A stretch of DNA of 64,000 nt, taken from positions 1 through 64,000 of the forward strand of contig NCSJ02000113.1 of NCBI GenBank assembly GCA_002812745.2. Direction: 5' to 3'. The translations under genes and the position numbers were made by a program. The notes under the pieces are model-generated. The model made no database searches. It saw nothing but the letters and a program-made list of their open reading frames with translations, and had not been told where the DNA came from. This DNA comes from Scytalidium lignicola. Its lineage: Eukaryota > Ascomycota > Leotiomycetes. Positions 1-12,800 of the stretch are shown piece by piece; position 1 is the stretch's first letter, and the number at the start of each line of letters is the position of its first letter.

Positions 1-1938
1 CGTAGTTATACTCCATATTTGCACTTAAATTAAAGCATATGAAGTCTTCCTCTTCCTCTTGCTCCATTTCTTGCTCCCCCTTTTGTTCCACAACTTCTTT
101 GACCTCTGTGGAAACGCTATCATATATAACTATTCCTTGTGGTTTGTACTGATCTTCTGTTAGTATAACTGTTGATTTAGCCTCAATTAGCTCCTTCCCT
201 GGTTCTGGAAATGGTAGTGGAGTATGCTCTTTATATAAGTTAAGCTCACCTAACATATTAGAAGAAAGCTCCTTGATTGCCTTCTTCCTGAGCCTTTCCT
301 TTGCTCTCCAAGCTACCCAAGCAGCTTTCTGTTCCTTCTTCTTCTTATTAACTATCTAACGTAACATTCTAGCCTCCTTATTGGCTGCTTTCTCTATTGC
401 TTTGCATTCTCTCTCTATGATAACAGATCAAGCTTAATCAGCAGTTAACTCTTCTCCTTTTTGAATTCTTTTCCGGTTAGTTGGCTTCTTGGTCACAACC
501 TCTTGTAGTCGTTAATATATTATATCTCGATGAAATATGGTATATTCTCCTTCATCTAATACCATTTGAGTTCCACGTTGAAAAGATTCAAACTTGTGCT
601 AAGAAGGAGAACTTAAAACTTCTATGATCTTTGGTCTTAATTCATCAAGTTGATATTGAACTTGATGAATTGTTTGAGGTGTTCCTGGTGTTGGTAACTC
701 TAGTTCTATCTTTTTAGGAACTTCAGGGTCTTTCTTGACATATTTCTTCATAAGCTCAAAAGTGGCTTTTTTATTAACTAGCCATATACTAGCTTTTTTA
801 AAAGCATTTTGGATAGTAGACCTAGTAAAGGTTTTCTGACGGATTTCACTTAAATCATGAAAGAAAGAGCTTATTGTATATTCAAAATCAAGAGATTCTG
901 TAGCACTCTGAACAGCTTTGTTGTGNTAGTGTTTATATGGTTGAAATACCNTAACATCCAAAGGTTGTATACAATGGGTAAGGTATGCTGGAAATAGAAA
1001 TGGAANCACATGGTTTTGAGTAGCTAATAATGTGAATTCTNNAGTGACATGACTACTTTGATTGTCNATTAAAAGTAATTTNCATNGTTTATCAGAGCTT
1101 GCTTTTGTATNCTGAATAAAGTNGTGTANAAACTGAAGACNAATATNGTCAGTTGTATATCCATTTTCAGANAAATGGATTAATTCTNAGCNATCAAGGT
1201 TCTTTCNTTCATACNAAGAATTCATATGATATTTGCCTTGAACAATAATAACANGTGGAATTGNAGCTTTTCCATTTGCAGAGATTGTTTCAATTAAAGT
1301 AACAGATCNTCGGTTTTCAGGACTTAAAGAATAAAGCTATTTATATATTAAATTTAANGTTTTTAATTATAAAAGGGATATATCATACCTTAGTAACTTC
1401 AATTNGAANTAANACTTNTACTCCTTTAAGACACCNAATTCTAAAACCAGATTCGTCGAAATTGTACAAATCCTGCCTTTGAATATTGTACTTCTTAAGT
1501 NTGATTTTATAATTATNAAACTACTCTTTGACATCCTCATAATCTTGAGCTATGATTCTATTTCGTGCAATTGGTTTGGTCTTAATCTTGTGAAGGCCAG
1601 GCTGNTTTTTTCCACCACTTACCAAACCAATTAAAAGATGGTGAAGGTTTACCATGCTGTTTTTGAACAAAACATATAGCTTTGAATACAATCTCCTTAG
1701 TAGGGACTTGTCTATTCTCAAGATATGATTTAATAAAAGTATAAACAGCTTTCTCTTGACTAATTGTCAATATCTTGTTCTGACCACCACAAGGGCCAAG
1801 GTCTCCCCTCAAAATTGACATATTCAAGGTTGATTTATTGACCTTAAATATCTTTGCTGCCGCACTTTGGCTTTCTCCAGGATTATCGGCAAGCCATTTT
1901 TTAGCCTCAATAAGGCGTTCTCTAGCTGAAGGAGACAT
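1..1938 (-). pseudogene. Fot1/pogo-type DDE transposase, decayed, cut by window edge
   Basis: The product would cut and paste its own element. Read from 1938 downwards, the start (MSPSARERLIEAKKWL) opens a psq/CENP-B-like helix-turn-helix region with the AAKIFKVNKSTL helix. The first catalytic Asp lies in YNFDESGFRI (Asp codon 1455-1457), the second in the DNQSSH motif and the third in the QPLDV motif, so the DDD set is present. A likely intron follows EVTK near 1389 and ends near 1335. The gene is broken: an in-frame TAG at 1521-1523 falls where the family normally has Trp, another lies at 599-601, and at least four more stops occur in the basic, coiled C-terminal part towards position 1. 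The N at 1605 adds a base; ignoring it rejoins the N-terminal frame. Many other Ns are true ambiguities, suggesting reads from several copies were merged. Confidence 0.88.
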
Positions 1939-2028
1939 ACTGGTAGGTTTAAAGGATATGGTTGAAATACAGAAAGTGATGGTGGGTAGTATTTAATTTG
2001 TGTGCGTTTCCCATAGAAAAATTAGAAG

Positions 2029-2060
2029 CGACCACATCCGCTTACCGACCACATCCGCTT
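2029..2060. repeat. Two 15-bp direct repeats in the transposon terminus
   Basis: Identical 15-mers cgaccacatccgctt lie at 2029-2043 and 2046-2060, separated by two bases. Subterminal repeats of this kind are usual transposase binding sites in pogo and Tc1-like elements; that role is inferred here. Confidence 0.75.
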
Positions 2061-2068
2061 CCACCGAC

Positions 2069-5000
2069 TACGAGAGAATGCGAGTTAAAGTCGGCTGAAC
2101 GAAGTGCCTGAGGCCGACGATTAGGAAGGGGGGATGCGCAAAAGAAAAAACCACGTGCTGTAATCTACAGCTTCGCCTAGGAAAAGCTACAATCTAGCTG
2201 GAATATCTGATAATGAAGAGTAGATAGCTGAATCAACCAGAATAAACAATTATAAGGGTAGGATTTAAAAGCCAAGCCCCCCTCTTCTTGCTTTTGCTTT
2301 CCCCCCTTTCCATTCTAGATATGTAACATCTCGCTGAGTATATTTTAGATAATTCTGCCTGTCTCAAAAACTTGCAGCGTAAAAAAAAAAGCCTACTGTT
2401 AGAGCCTAAAAAAGAAATTCCGTATCATCTCCATTTTTTCATCGCAATGGGGGCTTGCATATTTAGATGAAGCGGGAGGGAGGAAATCCCGAGACCTTAA
2501 AGAAAAAAGAAACAATTCCCCTAACAAATGATCCTAGATGGGCGCAAAAAAAATAAAGTTGATATGTCGCATCTCTACAGTACTGATTGTCGTGGCTTCT
2601 ACCCCAGNAAAAAAAAGACAGATGCGAGATTCAGCAGTAGGATTACGAGACCATCGTGCGTCGAGAAAAGTAAAACAACAACAAAAACAAAATGAAAATG
2701 AATTTAATTATTTTAATTATCCCATTTAGCCAAATCCATCCCTTTCTCGATGCTTCGTCACTGCATCTTGCTTTGTTTTTTTGCCATTCGTTACCAACAT
2801 AAAGCCTGAATGATGTTTCAACCCTTAGACCTCTCGTGCTTACCAAGAATGAGATGCGAACGAATAGCGCAATTAGGGAATGTCTTTCTTCCCCTCCTCT
2901 CTCGTCTATCTCTCTGTCAACCTTCTCATTGTCAGTGGAACACTGGAATATGCTACCGGCAGATGAAAGTTCAAGCCCTGCCGTCTGCGCCTCCTTGGGG
3001 AGAGAAAAAAAAAAGGAAGCAAAAGAGAACAACCCAGGTTGCGCGCACATATGCAGAAGGGAGGGGTGTTGCAATGCACATGTCAACTGTAGTTTTCAGC
3101 GAAATAGGGATCCATCGATATCATGCATAAAAAATGATCATAATAGTAATTATCTGCAGGAAGTAGAAAATGCAAATGCAAATGAAAATAAAAATAAAAA
3201 TAAACAAAATCTAATAATAAAAGAATTTAATTAATTAATTTGTTGCCAAATACACATTTTGTTTACATGCAAGTTTTAAACTCTCTTTTGTTCTCCTTTC
3301 TAGCGGTCAACCAAATCAAGTTCACGATAGATAACGTCACCACCTATGACGAGCGTACAACTAAACCCTAACTAAACTAAACCTCCTGCACATAACATGT
3401 ACCTACCTGCAATGAGACTCCTCCTTCCCACCGTGCCAACCCAGCCAGACTTTTCTTTCCTGCATTTTCCTATGCGGTGAGTAGTCTCTGGNAAAAAAAT
3501 GTTATATATTATATATTATTCTTTTTTGGAGAAGGGGGACCCCGTAACCCGGGAACCCAGAGCCAGAGCCCGGAAATAATACGAGTCAATTATGACATGA
3601 GAGAGAGTAAAGTAGAGCCAGAGAGAACTCTATCGTGCATTTTGCATGACGGCAGAAGAGTAGACGACCACACCCATTCGTTTTGTCCCGGAAGCAGGGG
3701 GGTTGGAGATCCCGGAAGTGCGCTAATTTTGTTCGATGGTGGGGGAAATTTATTATTTGGAGATTTTCTTCGGGGGTGGCTTTTTGAGCGGTGTTTATGT
3801 CCGTCCCCCCGTACACATACATGTACTAGAGGAATAAAGGGATGGCGATAAAAAAAATGTCCCGTTTCCTTTTTGGGGATTTAGGATTTGGGATTTGGAG
3901 TAACTATTTTTCATTCTTCTTTTAAAATTGGAATTGTTTTTTTTACGATGGATGACGTTTGGATCAAGGGGAAAACGATTCGAGGTGCGATTCTCATGGA
4001 GATAAGAAAGAGACCCGGGTCTGGAATTCTGGCGGTCTGAAGTTCACCGCCTTCCCTTTTTCTCCCTCCTCCCAACAGGAAATCCTCCCGACAAAATTAA
4101 CAAACAAGACGGGATCTCCTCTGTCGGCTCTGCCGTCGGGATGCTCCCCCTTCCCCAATCTCCTCAGGATTGCTGTATGCTACCTTGGACAGTTGTACCG
4201 TCGATCCAGGGACAGCCCCGTCACAGCAGGACAATTCATCGCAAGCAGCGCTTTCAGCAGCCCTCATATAGCAAAAATACGCCATATCTTTGCTCTAGCG
4301 GTGAGATACTCCAAGAATAATCATTCCTGTACTGTACTGTACTGTACATCATCCAATTATCCCAATACGGAAAACCGGAAGCGGTGGCCTTTTTTCGATG
4401 CAGGGTCTAGGTCATCTTCCTCCACCACAGTCGTGGGGCAGTTTCTGTTGTGTACGGTATCGCAAACGCCATGGCCGCATCGATAAGGAGGTTGTTTTTG
4501 GATTACGCCAGGCCAATTTTGCCTTTCCAGAAGGGGCGTCATTCCCGTCCGCGGCAGTTGATAATATCGCGATAGGCAAACGGGCATCTTTATGTCCGAG
4601 CCATCAGGACTGTTATATGCATACACAGTGGGATCAATGTATGGCACTCTCATCGCGACAACTGCAATGTTTTGCCCCTGCAGAAGGTCTAGTACTGTAT
4701 GTTTTCTTTCGTTTTCTTAATTAGGAGATGTGGCCTTATTACAGGTCCTTGTTTTGACTCTTGCGGAAGCATCCGCGAGAGACGTGTGTTGGATGTGTCC
4801 CTGGTTCGCTTGCGCCCGCCAAAAATGCACCATAACCCAGATTGCTTTCCCAAGCCTGTGGTTCTGAGATTCACGAGAGGCAGCCTTAATTAATAAGCCT
4901 AGATCCCACGATCCCGGCCGCGGGCTCTGGGAAAAGTCTCGCGATCGATGGCCGACGGGGATATACACGGGCTGACCAATGAGATAAGCTAAACTCGAGT

Positions 5001-7948
5001 CGTGTTGCCCTTAACTTTTTTTGCTTATGATACGTTACACATTCAAAAGGCTCTCTCCACATCAGAATCACGCGTTTTACTTTTCATTTTGTGATGTCGA
5101 TGCCCAGATTTTAAACCTGATACACGAGGAGGGCGTGGAGAGAAAAAGCAGGCAAAGCTTGGTTGTACCTGTTCCGGGAGTTGTATGGAGTACAGTAGCT
5201 GAATCTTGATTTTGGGGAACTCATTCCGGCGGCGATCCTCATGCATGAGAGTTATTGAGCTTGCAGTTCCGAACCTTGGATGCCACGATGGCTTGCTGTG
5301 GGAATTAGTGGTTTGGCCAGCTCGACTCGATGGATGGCTATTGATGGAACGACTTTCCCATCGTGTTGCATCAACATCATCTTCATCATCGTCAATCTCC
5401 TCGTCGGAAACTGTACCCTACTTGGCCATTACGACGATGGCAACAACCACATGCTACCGGCGGGCACACACACACCCTTGGACGATGGTGATGTGAATAA
5501 TGAATTGCTTTTTCATCGGATGGATGGGAGTTATCTCGGTGTCAGGTGAAATTGAAATGCTGTCAACTCCATGTCTCCGACCATCCAGATGCTCGGGAGC
5601 ATAGGGTTCACATGCGACGCCTGACAATTCATCCGGCTACGTTGGTGTGCGGAGAAAGGCTGACTTACTGCGACTTGCTGGCTTCGCTTTTAGGCCTTAT
5701 CCCGGGGGGTAAATGGGTTCCGAGTAGATCAGTAGATGCCATGTGATGGATGAATTGTCGCCTCTACGACTTGGATTTAGGTGTTGGGGATCGGCAAGGC
5801 AGCGAGGTCGCGTGTCTACTACGTGTTATGCCTAGATGGAATGTGGTACTGTAGGTACTTGTGGTACTTGGCTTCTGCTGTGTACTTCCGTACGTTTCCT
5901 GGTTACGGTACTTCCTTGTACTGGGCTTTTTGCGACGGCCTTTCTTCGTCAGTCCCAATCCAGAAGTTTTCTAGGTCAGAAACGCATGATGCTCACTGTT
6001 ACTGTCCGAGCACCACACAGCACTGACAGGATCATGGTTCTTGCCATCTTGTAATCTCGCAAGTTTTGGTGTTGGTCACTGGGAAGCCTTTAAGTACCGG
6101 TACCGTACATGAATGCCCTTGTACTGTTGTACTGTGCCATCCGTTACGAGCAGATCTGAAGGGACAGGCGCGGAGATCCGAATCGTTGGGTAGCAAGCAC
6201 GGCAAGTCACCCTTCACACCCCAATGTGACCGTTCACCAGCCCAGGAGGGCAGGAGGGGTCGAAGCACGCGGCAACGTCTCAATTTCAGCTGTCAAAGGC
6301 GTTGGATACCCGAGTCTCCCCGGGTGGCAGTCCTNGGGGGGGAGGGTAGGAACAAAGCACATTGGCCTATGGATGGCAGCCCCATTGGAAACGGCCCCAG
6401 AAGCAGTCAGAGCCTAATTAGTGGATGGAGGAAGTGCTGGATTAGGCGTAGTTAGGATGGGCGGAGGGGCAGGTCCATCACCTGGACGGGGAGCGTCGGG
6501 ATGCGCACCGGCGATGCACTCTTCAGCGTCCAGATGCTCAGGCGTCCAGGTGTCCTAGGACTCATTGCCCAGCACTAAAACCCACTGCGATTCAGGGGGG
6601 TTCTCCACTGTTGCTGCTCAGGCTGAGAGCGTGTGTTGGCCTGAGCCACAGGGCCATCACAGGCGCTCGACCTCTTCTCGAACGCCAGCAACCGGACTTC
6701 TCCTCTGCCCTCTTCCCTCTTCCCTCTCTGCAACCTAGGCCTTTTAGCCCTTTAGCCCTTCAGCCAATCTCAAGCACCAACTGCCGGCAGTTCTCGAGGG
6801 TCCAGAATTGTCACATTTCGCCGAGTTTTGCTACGCGGTAAGAGGCACGTGCACGGTACAAAATTATGTTGCCCTCTGTTGTTCAATATGTACAGTAACG
6901 TTGAGTACAGTAATAATGGATAAGGGAGGTACTGTACTGTGGCAGGAAGTATTTGATGATCTGGTGGCCAGTAGCTACAGCACGACGTGATACGGCACGG
7001 AGCGCTGCGCATCAACTGGATGGTGATGGATTGCCCCTACGTACAGTGCCATCGCATGGCGACCGCTCTGTGATTCCATCTGATGACCCCTTTGACACTG
7101 TCCTGTCTGCGCGCGGGTTCGGCGATGCAGCATCGAGGAGTCATGACCCAGTGTGAGCTTTTCTCGACCTCTGGTTGTGGACAAAAGTACCAGCGCAACC
7201 AGCCAAGTCCTAGGCGCTGCGGAGGTACCGCAAAAGTATTCGCTGGGGTGTTCGCGCCCCCCCGGTGGCTGCGACACAAATCCAGCCCCCTCCGTCCTCT
7301 CTCTTTCCCCCCCTGGCCACAATTTGCCCCCCGGTCCGTATTTGGGGACTATTACCCAAACGAGTAGTATTTCCTAATCAGGCTCTTGCTAGCAAATAGT
7401 ACTCGAAACAGTTTAGATGAGCTCGTATGCCAGCGCACTAGAGGCCTAGCGTCGCACGAGCAAACAGCAGGGAATCCACCCACACCCACTTGCTCCCGGA
7501 AGTATTTGCGGTCTCCACAGCTTCCACCGACATAGACCCACGAGTATTACTACCAACGACCACCACGCGAAGGACACTCCAGACCCATATACCCTTATCC
7601 TCCTTCGACATCGCTCTTCTAAGGACGCAAGACTCCTCTCTCCTCATCGTCGACACTCTCGAGAAGCAGTGTTTTACACAGCAACATCCGTGAATAGATA
7701 TACCATCGACTTCGCCTCTACACCGCTGCCGATATCGATTACGATAGCAAGGTACCCCGAGTCGACCCGCACTAATCGTCATTGGCATCCAAACATCCCA
7801 GCCCGCAAAGGTGATAATAACGTCAACGCGACAACCACAACGCAAAGATTTCTCCCTCGACGCTTTTCGCGGTTCACACGCGAACAAACATAGAAACGGT
7901 GTTCCAGACCGTTACCATAGCTCGCCATTCCGAGCAGACGCAGCAGCC
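2069..7948. other. 5.9-kb gene-free stretch upstream of the AreA-like gene
   Basis: No open frame here has recognisable domains, codon bias or a splice structure. The stretch holds poly-A/T runs (several flanked by N), AT-rich patches near 2700 and 3200, a (TGTAC)n run at 4328-4347, and pyrimidine- or CA-rich sequence from about 7250 to 7940 that looks like the promoter and 5' leader of the gene starting at 7949. Short frames in both strands between 2500 and 7900 overlap each other and are treated as chance. Confidence 0.6.
4328..4347. repeat. TGTAC pentanucleotide repeat
   Basis: Four consecutive TGTAC units. The unit recurs in other intergenic places of the window, on both strands. Confidence 0.8.
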
Positions 7949-9801
7949 ATGCCTTCCAAGCTGGACGCCCCGGTGTTGACCGTAGATGTGGGATTGATAC
8001 ACAAGGTCGACACCCGAAACGTAGAGAATCTCTTCAGCATGTGGACAGGTGAGTAGGATCATTCTGGACAAGTGTGGCCATGGTGGACTAACGGGATTTT
8101 ACTATAGTATTCTCTAGATGCGCTGGTTCATTAGAAGAGGGCCGAAGATTAGAGAACCTCAGTTGGAGGTTATGGAACAGAGAAACGTTCTGCTGCGAAC
8201 CGGCTCCAGAAGAAGCAAACGCCACCACACCAGCCATCTCCATCTCTCGCCCGACCGAGACTCAAGATATCCCAGAACTCTCAGGTAGCCTCGAGTCAGT
8301 AGCAGATGAGGAGTTCGACGCCGATGAAGCTTCGACCTCAACTTCCGCAGCCCTCGATATCTGCCGACCTCAAGTACGAAGACAAGATTCCATGAACCAC
8401 AGCCAAAGTCGCAGCCGTGGTCGCGAGAGACATATCACTCCAGACGACCTGGAGAAGATGGTCATCACCATCAAGGAAAAGAAGGACCTCGAACCCATTT
8501 CCATTAAGAACCACTCCTACCTAGCGCCACTCAACGACGCCCCTCAACCAGAGGAGGTCAGCCCAGTATCACCATCACCATCAACAACCACCATCACTAC
8601 CACCGTCACTACTACTACAACAACCACGACCACCGACAACAAGATCAGCTCCCAATCATCATCACAAAGTTCAGTCGACTCAGCCTCCTCTGAATCCCAA
8701 GCTTCTACTCGAAGCACCACCAGCGTTGTCCGTGGCTTCTCTCCAGCCCAAATCTCTTCCTCTTACCGATCGATCCCTCTCCTTACCGCACCATCATCCA
8801 TCCCTTCGGACGATCTTGCAAAGGCACCGACATCCAAGAAACAACCGACATTTGCCCTTGGTGGCTCATCTGGTGAAGACTCGTATAGTGAACAAACGAA
8901 CTCAATGGAGAGCAACCTACAACCGGCACAACCAAAGAAGAGGACCATGTTTAGCTTCGGTGGTGCATCCTCCAACGAGGAGGAGAGCTCCTTGCCACAG
9001 CGAATGCACCCCCAGAGCCAGTTGACCGAGGCACTCAAGAAGCCAACGAAGCATGCCAAGGCTTCCTTCAAGGATGAGGTAACAACTCGAACCATCCAAG
9101 AAGAACAAGCATCCAGTGACGATGTATTCGAGACCGATGAGGATGACGAGGTTGATGAGAGCGCCATTGACGATGATGACGATTCTTCAGAGTGGGAGGA
9201 TTCGGTCGAGGAGAGCGGCAGATCCAGCATCGATGACAAGACCTTCTTCCAGCGAGTAGATTCCCAGGTCCATCTCCCATCCCGCCGGTCTCTCCTCACA
9301 ACTATGCTTCACCAGAGCGATCGCAAGAATGCCCTTGCGGCTGCTGCTGGAGCCTCGCGATCCACACCTGCCCTTCGCCGATCTCGCAACTCATCACCAC
9401 ATGGTCCCTCGGTCGCTGCGTCGCCAGACTCGGATGACAATGGACTTATGATGAAGAAGGGTCTTAAGTCCATTGCAGAGAACGGTCGCGCTCAGCCAAT
9501 GGCCATCAATACTCGAAGCATCTCCTCTCATCAACTCGCCCTTTCTCCTCGCACTACTCGTCGCAACATGCTCGCAACCGAGCTAACCGTCAGCCTTCGC
9601 CAACACCTCCTTTGGGAACGAAAACAAAAGTCACAGACTGCCAACGCAGTCCTGAAGCGACGCCACACAGCACACGACCTCGCGAACCTGAAGCAACACC
9701 CAGATAAGGTGCACATGAGCGAAGACAAGGAATTAAATAATAGCTGGAACGAATACTTCAACAATGGTGGCATGGGCGAATACCACTCTAAGGGTTGGTA
9801 G
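7949..9801 (+). CDS. AreA GATA-like-domain regulatory protein (former DUF1752/DUF3295)
   Basis: Probable regulator of nitrogen or stress-responsive gene expression, probably nuclear. Exons are 7949-8048 and 8108-9801; the 59-nt intron has a GTGAGT donor, a CTAAC branch site near 8086 and TATAG acceptor, giving 597 residues. Splicing joins NVENLFSMWT to VFSRCAGSLEEGRRLENL, reconstituting the fungal domain Pfam names the nitrogen regulatory protein AreA GATA-like domain at about residues 24-61. The rest is low-complexity: Thr-rich near residues 170-185, a long Asp/Glu patch containing DDDDDSSEWEDS, then TFFQRVD and basic segments resembling DUF3295. No GATA zinc finger is present, so this is not AreA itself. 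It stands alone between two gene-poor stretches, with a long pyrimidine-rich leader. Family and exon structure are well supported; the precise role is inferred. Confidence 0.87.
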
Positions 9802-12800
9802 ATGCACGCGCGATATAACAACACACTTTACACACCGACACGTCCTCTTGAAACCCACCATAATAATTAGCTATCTCACACACACTCTCGTGCATCGAAC
9901 ACAATCTTCTAGCTCTTCTATCTCATCATCCTTGAATACACACGCTGCACAGCACGTTCCCTTCCAACACAACGGAAGCCTGTACAAACTCTTCTACATA
10001 CACGCATTGGCTTCACAGCCATATACGATACCATACAAGGTCTGGTTGGACCCGGGCGGGAATATATACCCTACACTAGCATGGAGCGGATATGACACGA
10101 CGTTTTCGTCTGCTTTCAAATTTTCGGCATTTGCATTTAGCGGCGGGGTTTTTTGCTTTTCCACATCGGTTTTTTGCTCTTTTGTTTATTTTTCATTACT
10201 TTTGTGGACATCATTCACATCAAGGTCGGCGTCGCTAGGGTGGCCACATACACATTTTTAGCTCATTCGTCGGCGCGGCGTTTGTGAACATCGGGTCTCG
10301 GCAAAAACTCATTCTCATCCTCCTTCATTGTTAGAAGCTTGATGATAGAATAGAAAAGCTCGCCCCGGCCTTCTTTTATCATATCTCGGAACGGAAAAGT
10401 GAAAGATACCTAGCCTGTTTTTATCTGATTCTTTGNTTTTTANTTTTTTATTTTTTTATTAGCACTCCTGTTCATACCATAGTATGAGGTGGCTAAATCG
10501 GCGTTTGTGGACACGATACCATGGATATTATTATTTTTTGTCAAACACGCGTACTCTTGTCTGAACTTAGTTTCTATTGTTTAACTGTTTTTTGTCTTGT
10601 CTTGATAGTTGATACTCCAGCAGCCGAATAGGCCAGGGAGAGATTACAGGACATGGTGGATGGATAGGAGGATGAAAAAGGATGTGATGGAGAGGATTTT
10701 GTTTGTGCCACGATAGTTACAGGTTAGCTAGATCCACTGGGCTTTTCATGGTAAAAGCACCTTTTTTAGATCAAACTCCAGCTGGCATGGCAGAGCATGT
10801 GAGCACACACAGAGCAGATNAAAAAAGAATAGTATATAATGAAAAAAATTGCAAAAAGGTTTATTCTAAGTTAATTCATCTAAAGCACTTTTCTATTTCG
10901 TGATCTTTTTATAAGTGTGATCAATGTTGGCGTTAATCATTGTTTTCATTGCTATCCCAGTGTATCGCCAAACGACACCTAGTTGCAGAGTTCAGACATC
11001 ATCAATCCAAGCCCTAATACCCACTACCCATCCAACTTCTCATCAACCAACCAACCAACTGACTAACCAACTGACAAACTCAGAACAAAGCTATTTTCCA
11101 TTCTCCAAATCCCCCTCCCCCTATCACACAACCCTCTCGATGCATACCTTCCCAGTCTAATCTAGTCCAAGTGCATGTACTGTACGTACAAGTGCACACA
11201 TAGAAATGCGTATGTCATATGTGCATTCCGCATGGCAACGAAATGAGATGAAATAAAATGAGAACCTCAATAGTAAAACACATGGATAGGAGTGAGTAAA
11301 TGGACTTACTTTTATTATTTAGTAGTTGCACCATGTAAATAGTTTTAAGACCTGAAGGGGGTTTATTTTGCTGCAGTTTCTAGACATGCGTGGAATGAAG
11401 AGACTCGCTTGGAAATGAATGATGGAATGGATGGGAAGTAACTTATGGATTACTGTTCAACAGTCTGAGGCTAGATTATTGATGTTCTCTTTGTAGTTTT
11501 GTGCTTGCGCACTTGATTCGATTTTTTCTTCATTCCTTTCCTTCAATCATCTTATCTCCCTCCACCCATCCATTCATCCATTCATCCCTATTATTTTCAT
11601 TCAACTCAGTTTACCCTCTTCAGGGAGTTAAATCCCACGTCTTCTTCCCGCTCTCTCTCTATTTCTCCGTCGTACCAAAAATACGACCCTTACCTCCTCA
11701 TAGGGCCGGATTGCTTGGTTTCCTCGGGTTACACTACATCCCCATCATTGTTGGCGAGAAAAACATGTGTAACCCTCCAGGTCCTTGGGAATCAATCTAG
11801 TGCCATCTCAAAAGCCTCCGTGTCCCCCCACCCCAACTGTCCCTTTTTTTATCTCCTATGGTTTAACTTGTGTAAGCTACGGGGGAAAAGAGAGAGAAGA
11901 GGTGATGGGGGTTTAAGGTGGTACGGATCTGGATATTCTCTCGTGAGCTGGAGAATTGTTTGAGGATGGAAGTACACTGACCTAGCATATTCTACGTAAA
12001 TGTGTTAGTCAGATTTACTTTTACTCTTTTTTATTTTTAGGAAGTTTTCGAATTGTTGTTCTCTGTTACATTTCGACAACTATCAGCTTTGAGGTTGTAA
12101 TTTGTATTTTTGGGGAGTTGCCTAAAAATGTAACACAACGATTATGGGGGATGGAAGCATGGAAGGGTTGTCGAACCTTTCCCAAGGATTTTGACGTCTG
12201 CGGGAGACGAACAGNTTTTTTATTCATTATTAAATGGAATNAAAAATATTTATTTAAAATAAAATAATTGAAAATAATGAAATGAAAATTAAACATCGAT
12301 GAAAGACAAAGAATAAGCAGACTGTAGAGGGGGGATGTTTGCATGTAGTGGCTCAGGCCGTGGGGAGGCGGAGTCATGTCCACTGGGATAAACAAAGAGA
12401 AAGTCAATACAAACTCTCTTTAACAAACTGCTAACCACATGAATAACCTATCTACCACACTTAAGCCTCCTTTTAATGTATCAATACAATTTGCAGAGAA
12501 GAACAAAGAAGTTCTGACTTTGACATCTAGAAGGGTTTGGAAGGAAGTGGCAAGAGACAGAACTTCATTGAGCAAGCAAAGCAAGCAAGTGCCTCATAGA
12601 CAAAGCAAGCAAAACCTTGAGAATCATGAAAGAAAAAAAAGGAACACAAGCCCAAACCAAAGAGTCGCATCTACAATCCAGGTTCTATTTTCAGTCTCAA
12701 TATTTTGCATAAATCATAGTGCTACACGTAGAAACGTAATAGTTAGTCAGATGCGCATGCTGACAAAGGTGCTTCGCACACAAAGTACTGTAATTTCTTT

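Larger units (their letters stand above)
1..2068 (-). mobile_element. Pogo/Fot1-like DNA transposon, right end inside window
   Basis: The element contains the decayed transposase and about 130 bp of terminal sequence. The right terminus carries two 15-bp direct copies of cgaccacatccgctt at 2029-2043 and 2046-2060. The bases TA at 2069-2070 could be the target-site dinucleotide, which would put the boundary at 2068. The left end is outside the window, so the terminal inverted repeat cannot be verified here. Such elements duplicate a TA on insertion (known for the family); the exact boundary is inference. Confidence 0.7.

Noticed and set aside
2643..3086. 147-codon minus frame and overlapping plus frames at 2810-3234
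   Set aside because: Frames overlap on both strands, contain low-complexity runs and show no domain or codon preference.
6066..6455. 129-codon plus frame
   Set aside because: Crosses a G run with N and has no recognisable protein features.
7438..7887. 149-codon minus frame upstream of the AreA-like gene
   Set aside because: Lies antisense to the leader; composition reflects the CA-rich leader, and no domain is seen.
9764..10261. 165-codon plus frame after the AreA-like stop
   Set aside because: Overlaps the end of the real gene in another frame and becomes Phe/Ser-rich low-complexity sequence.
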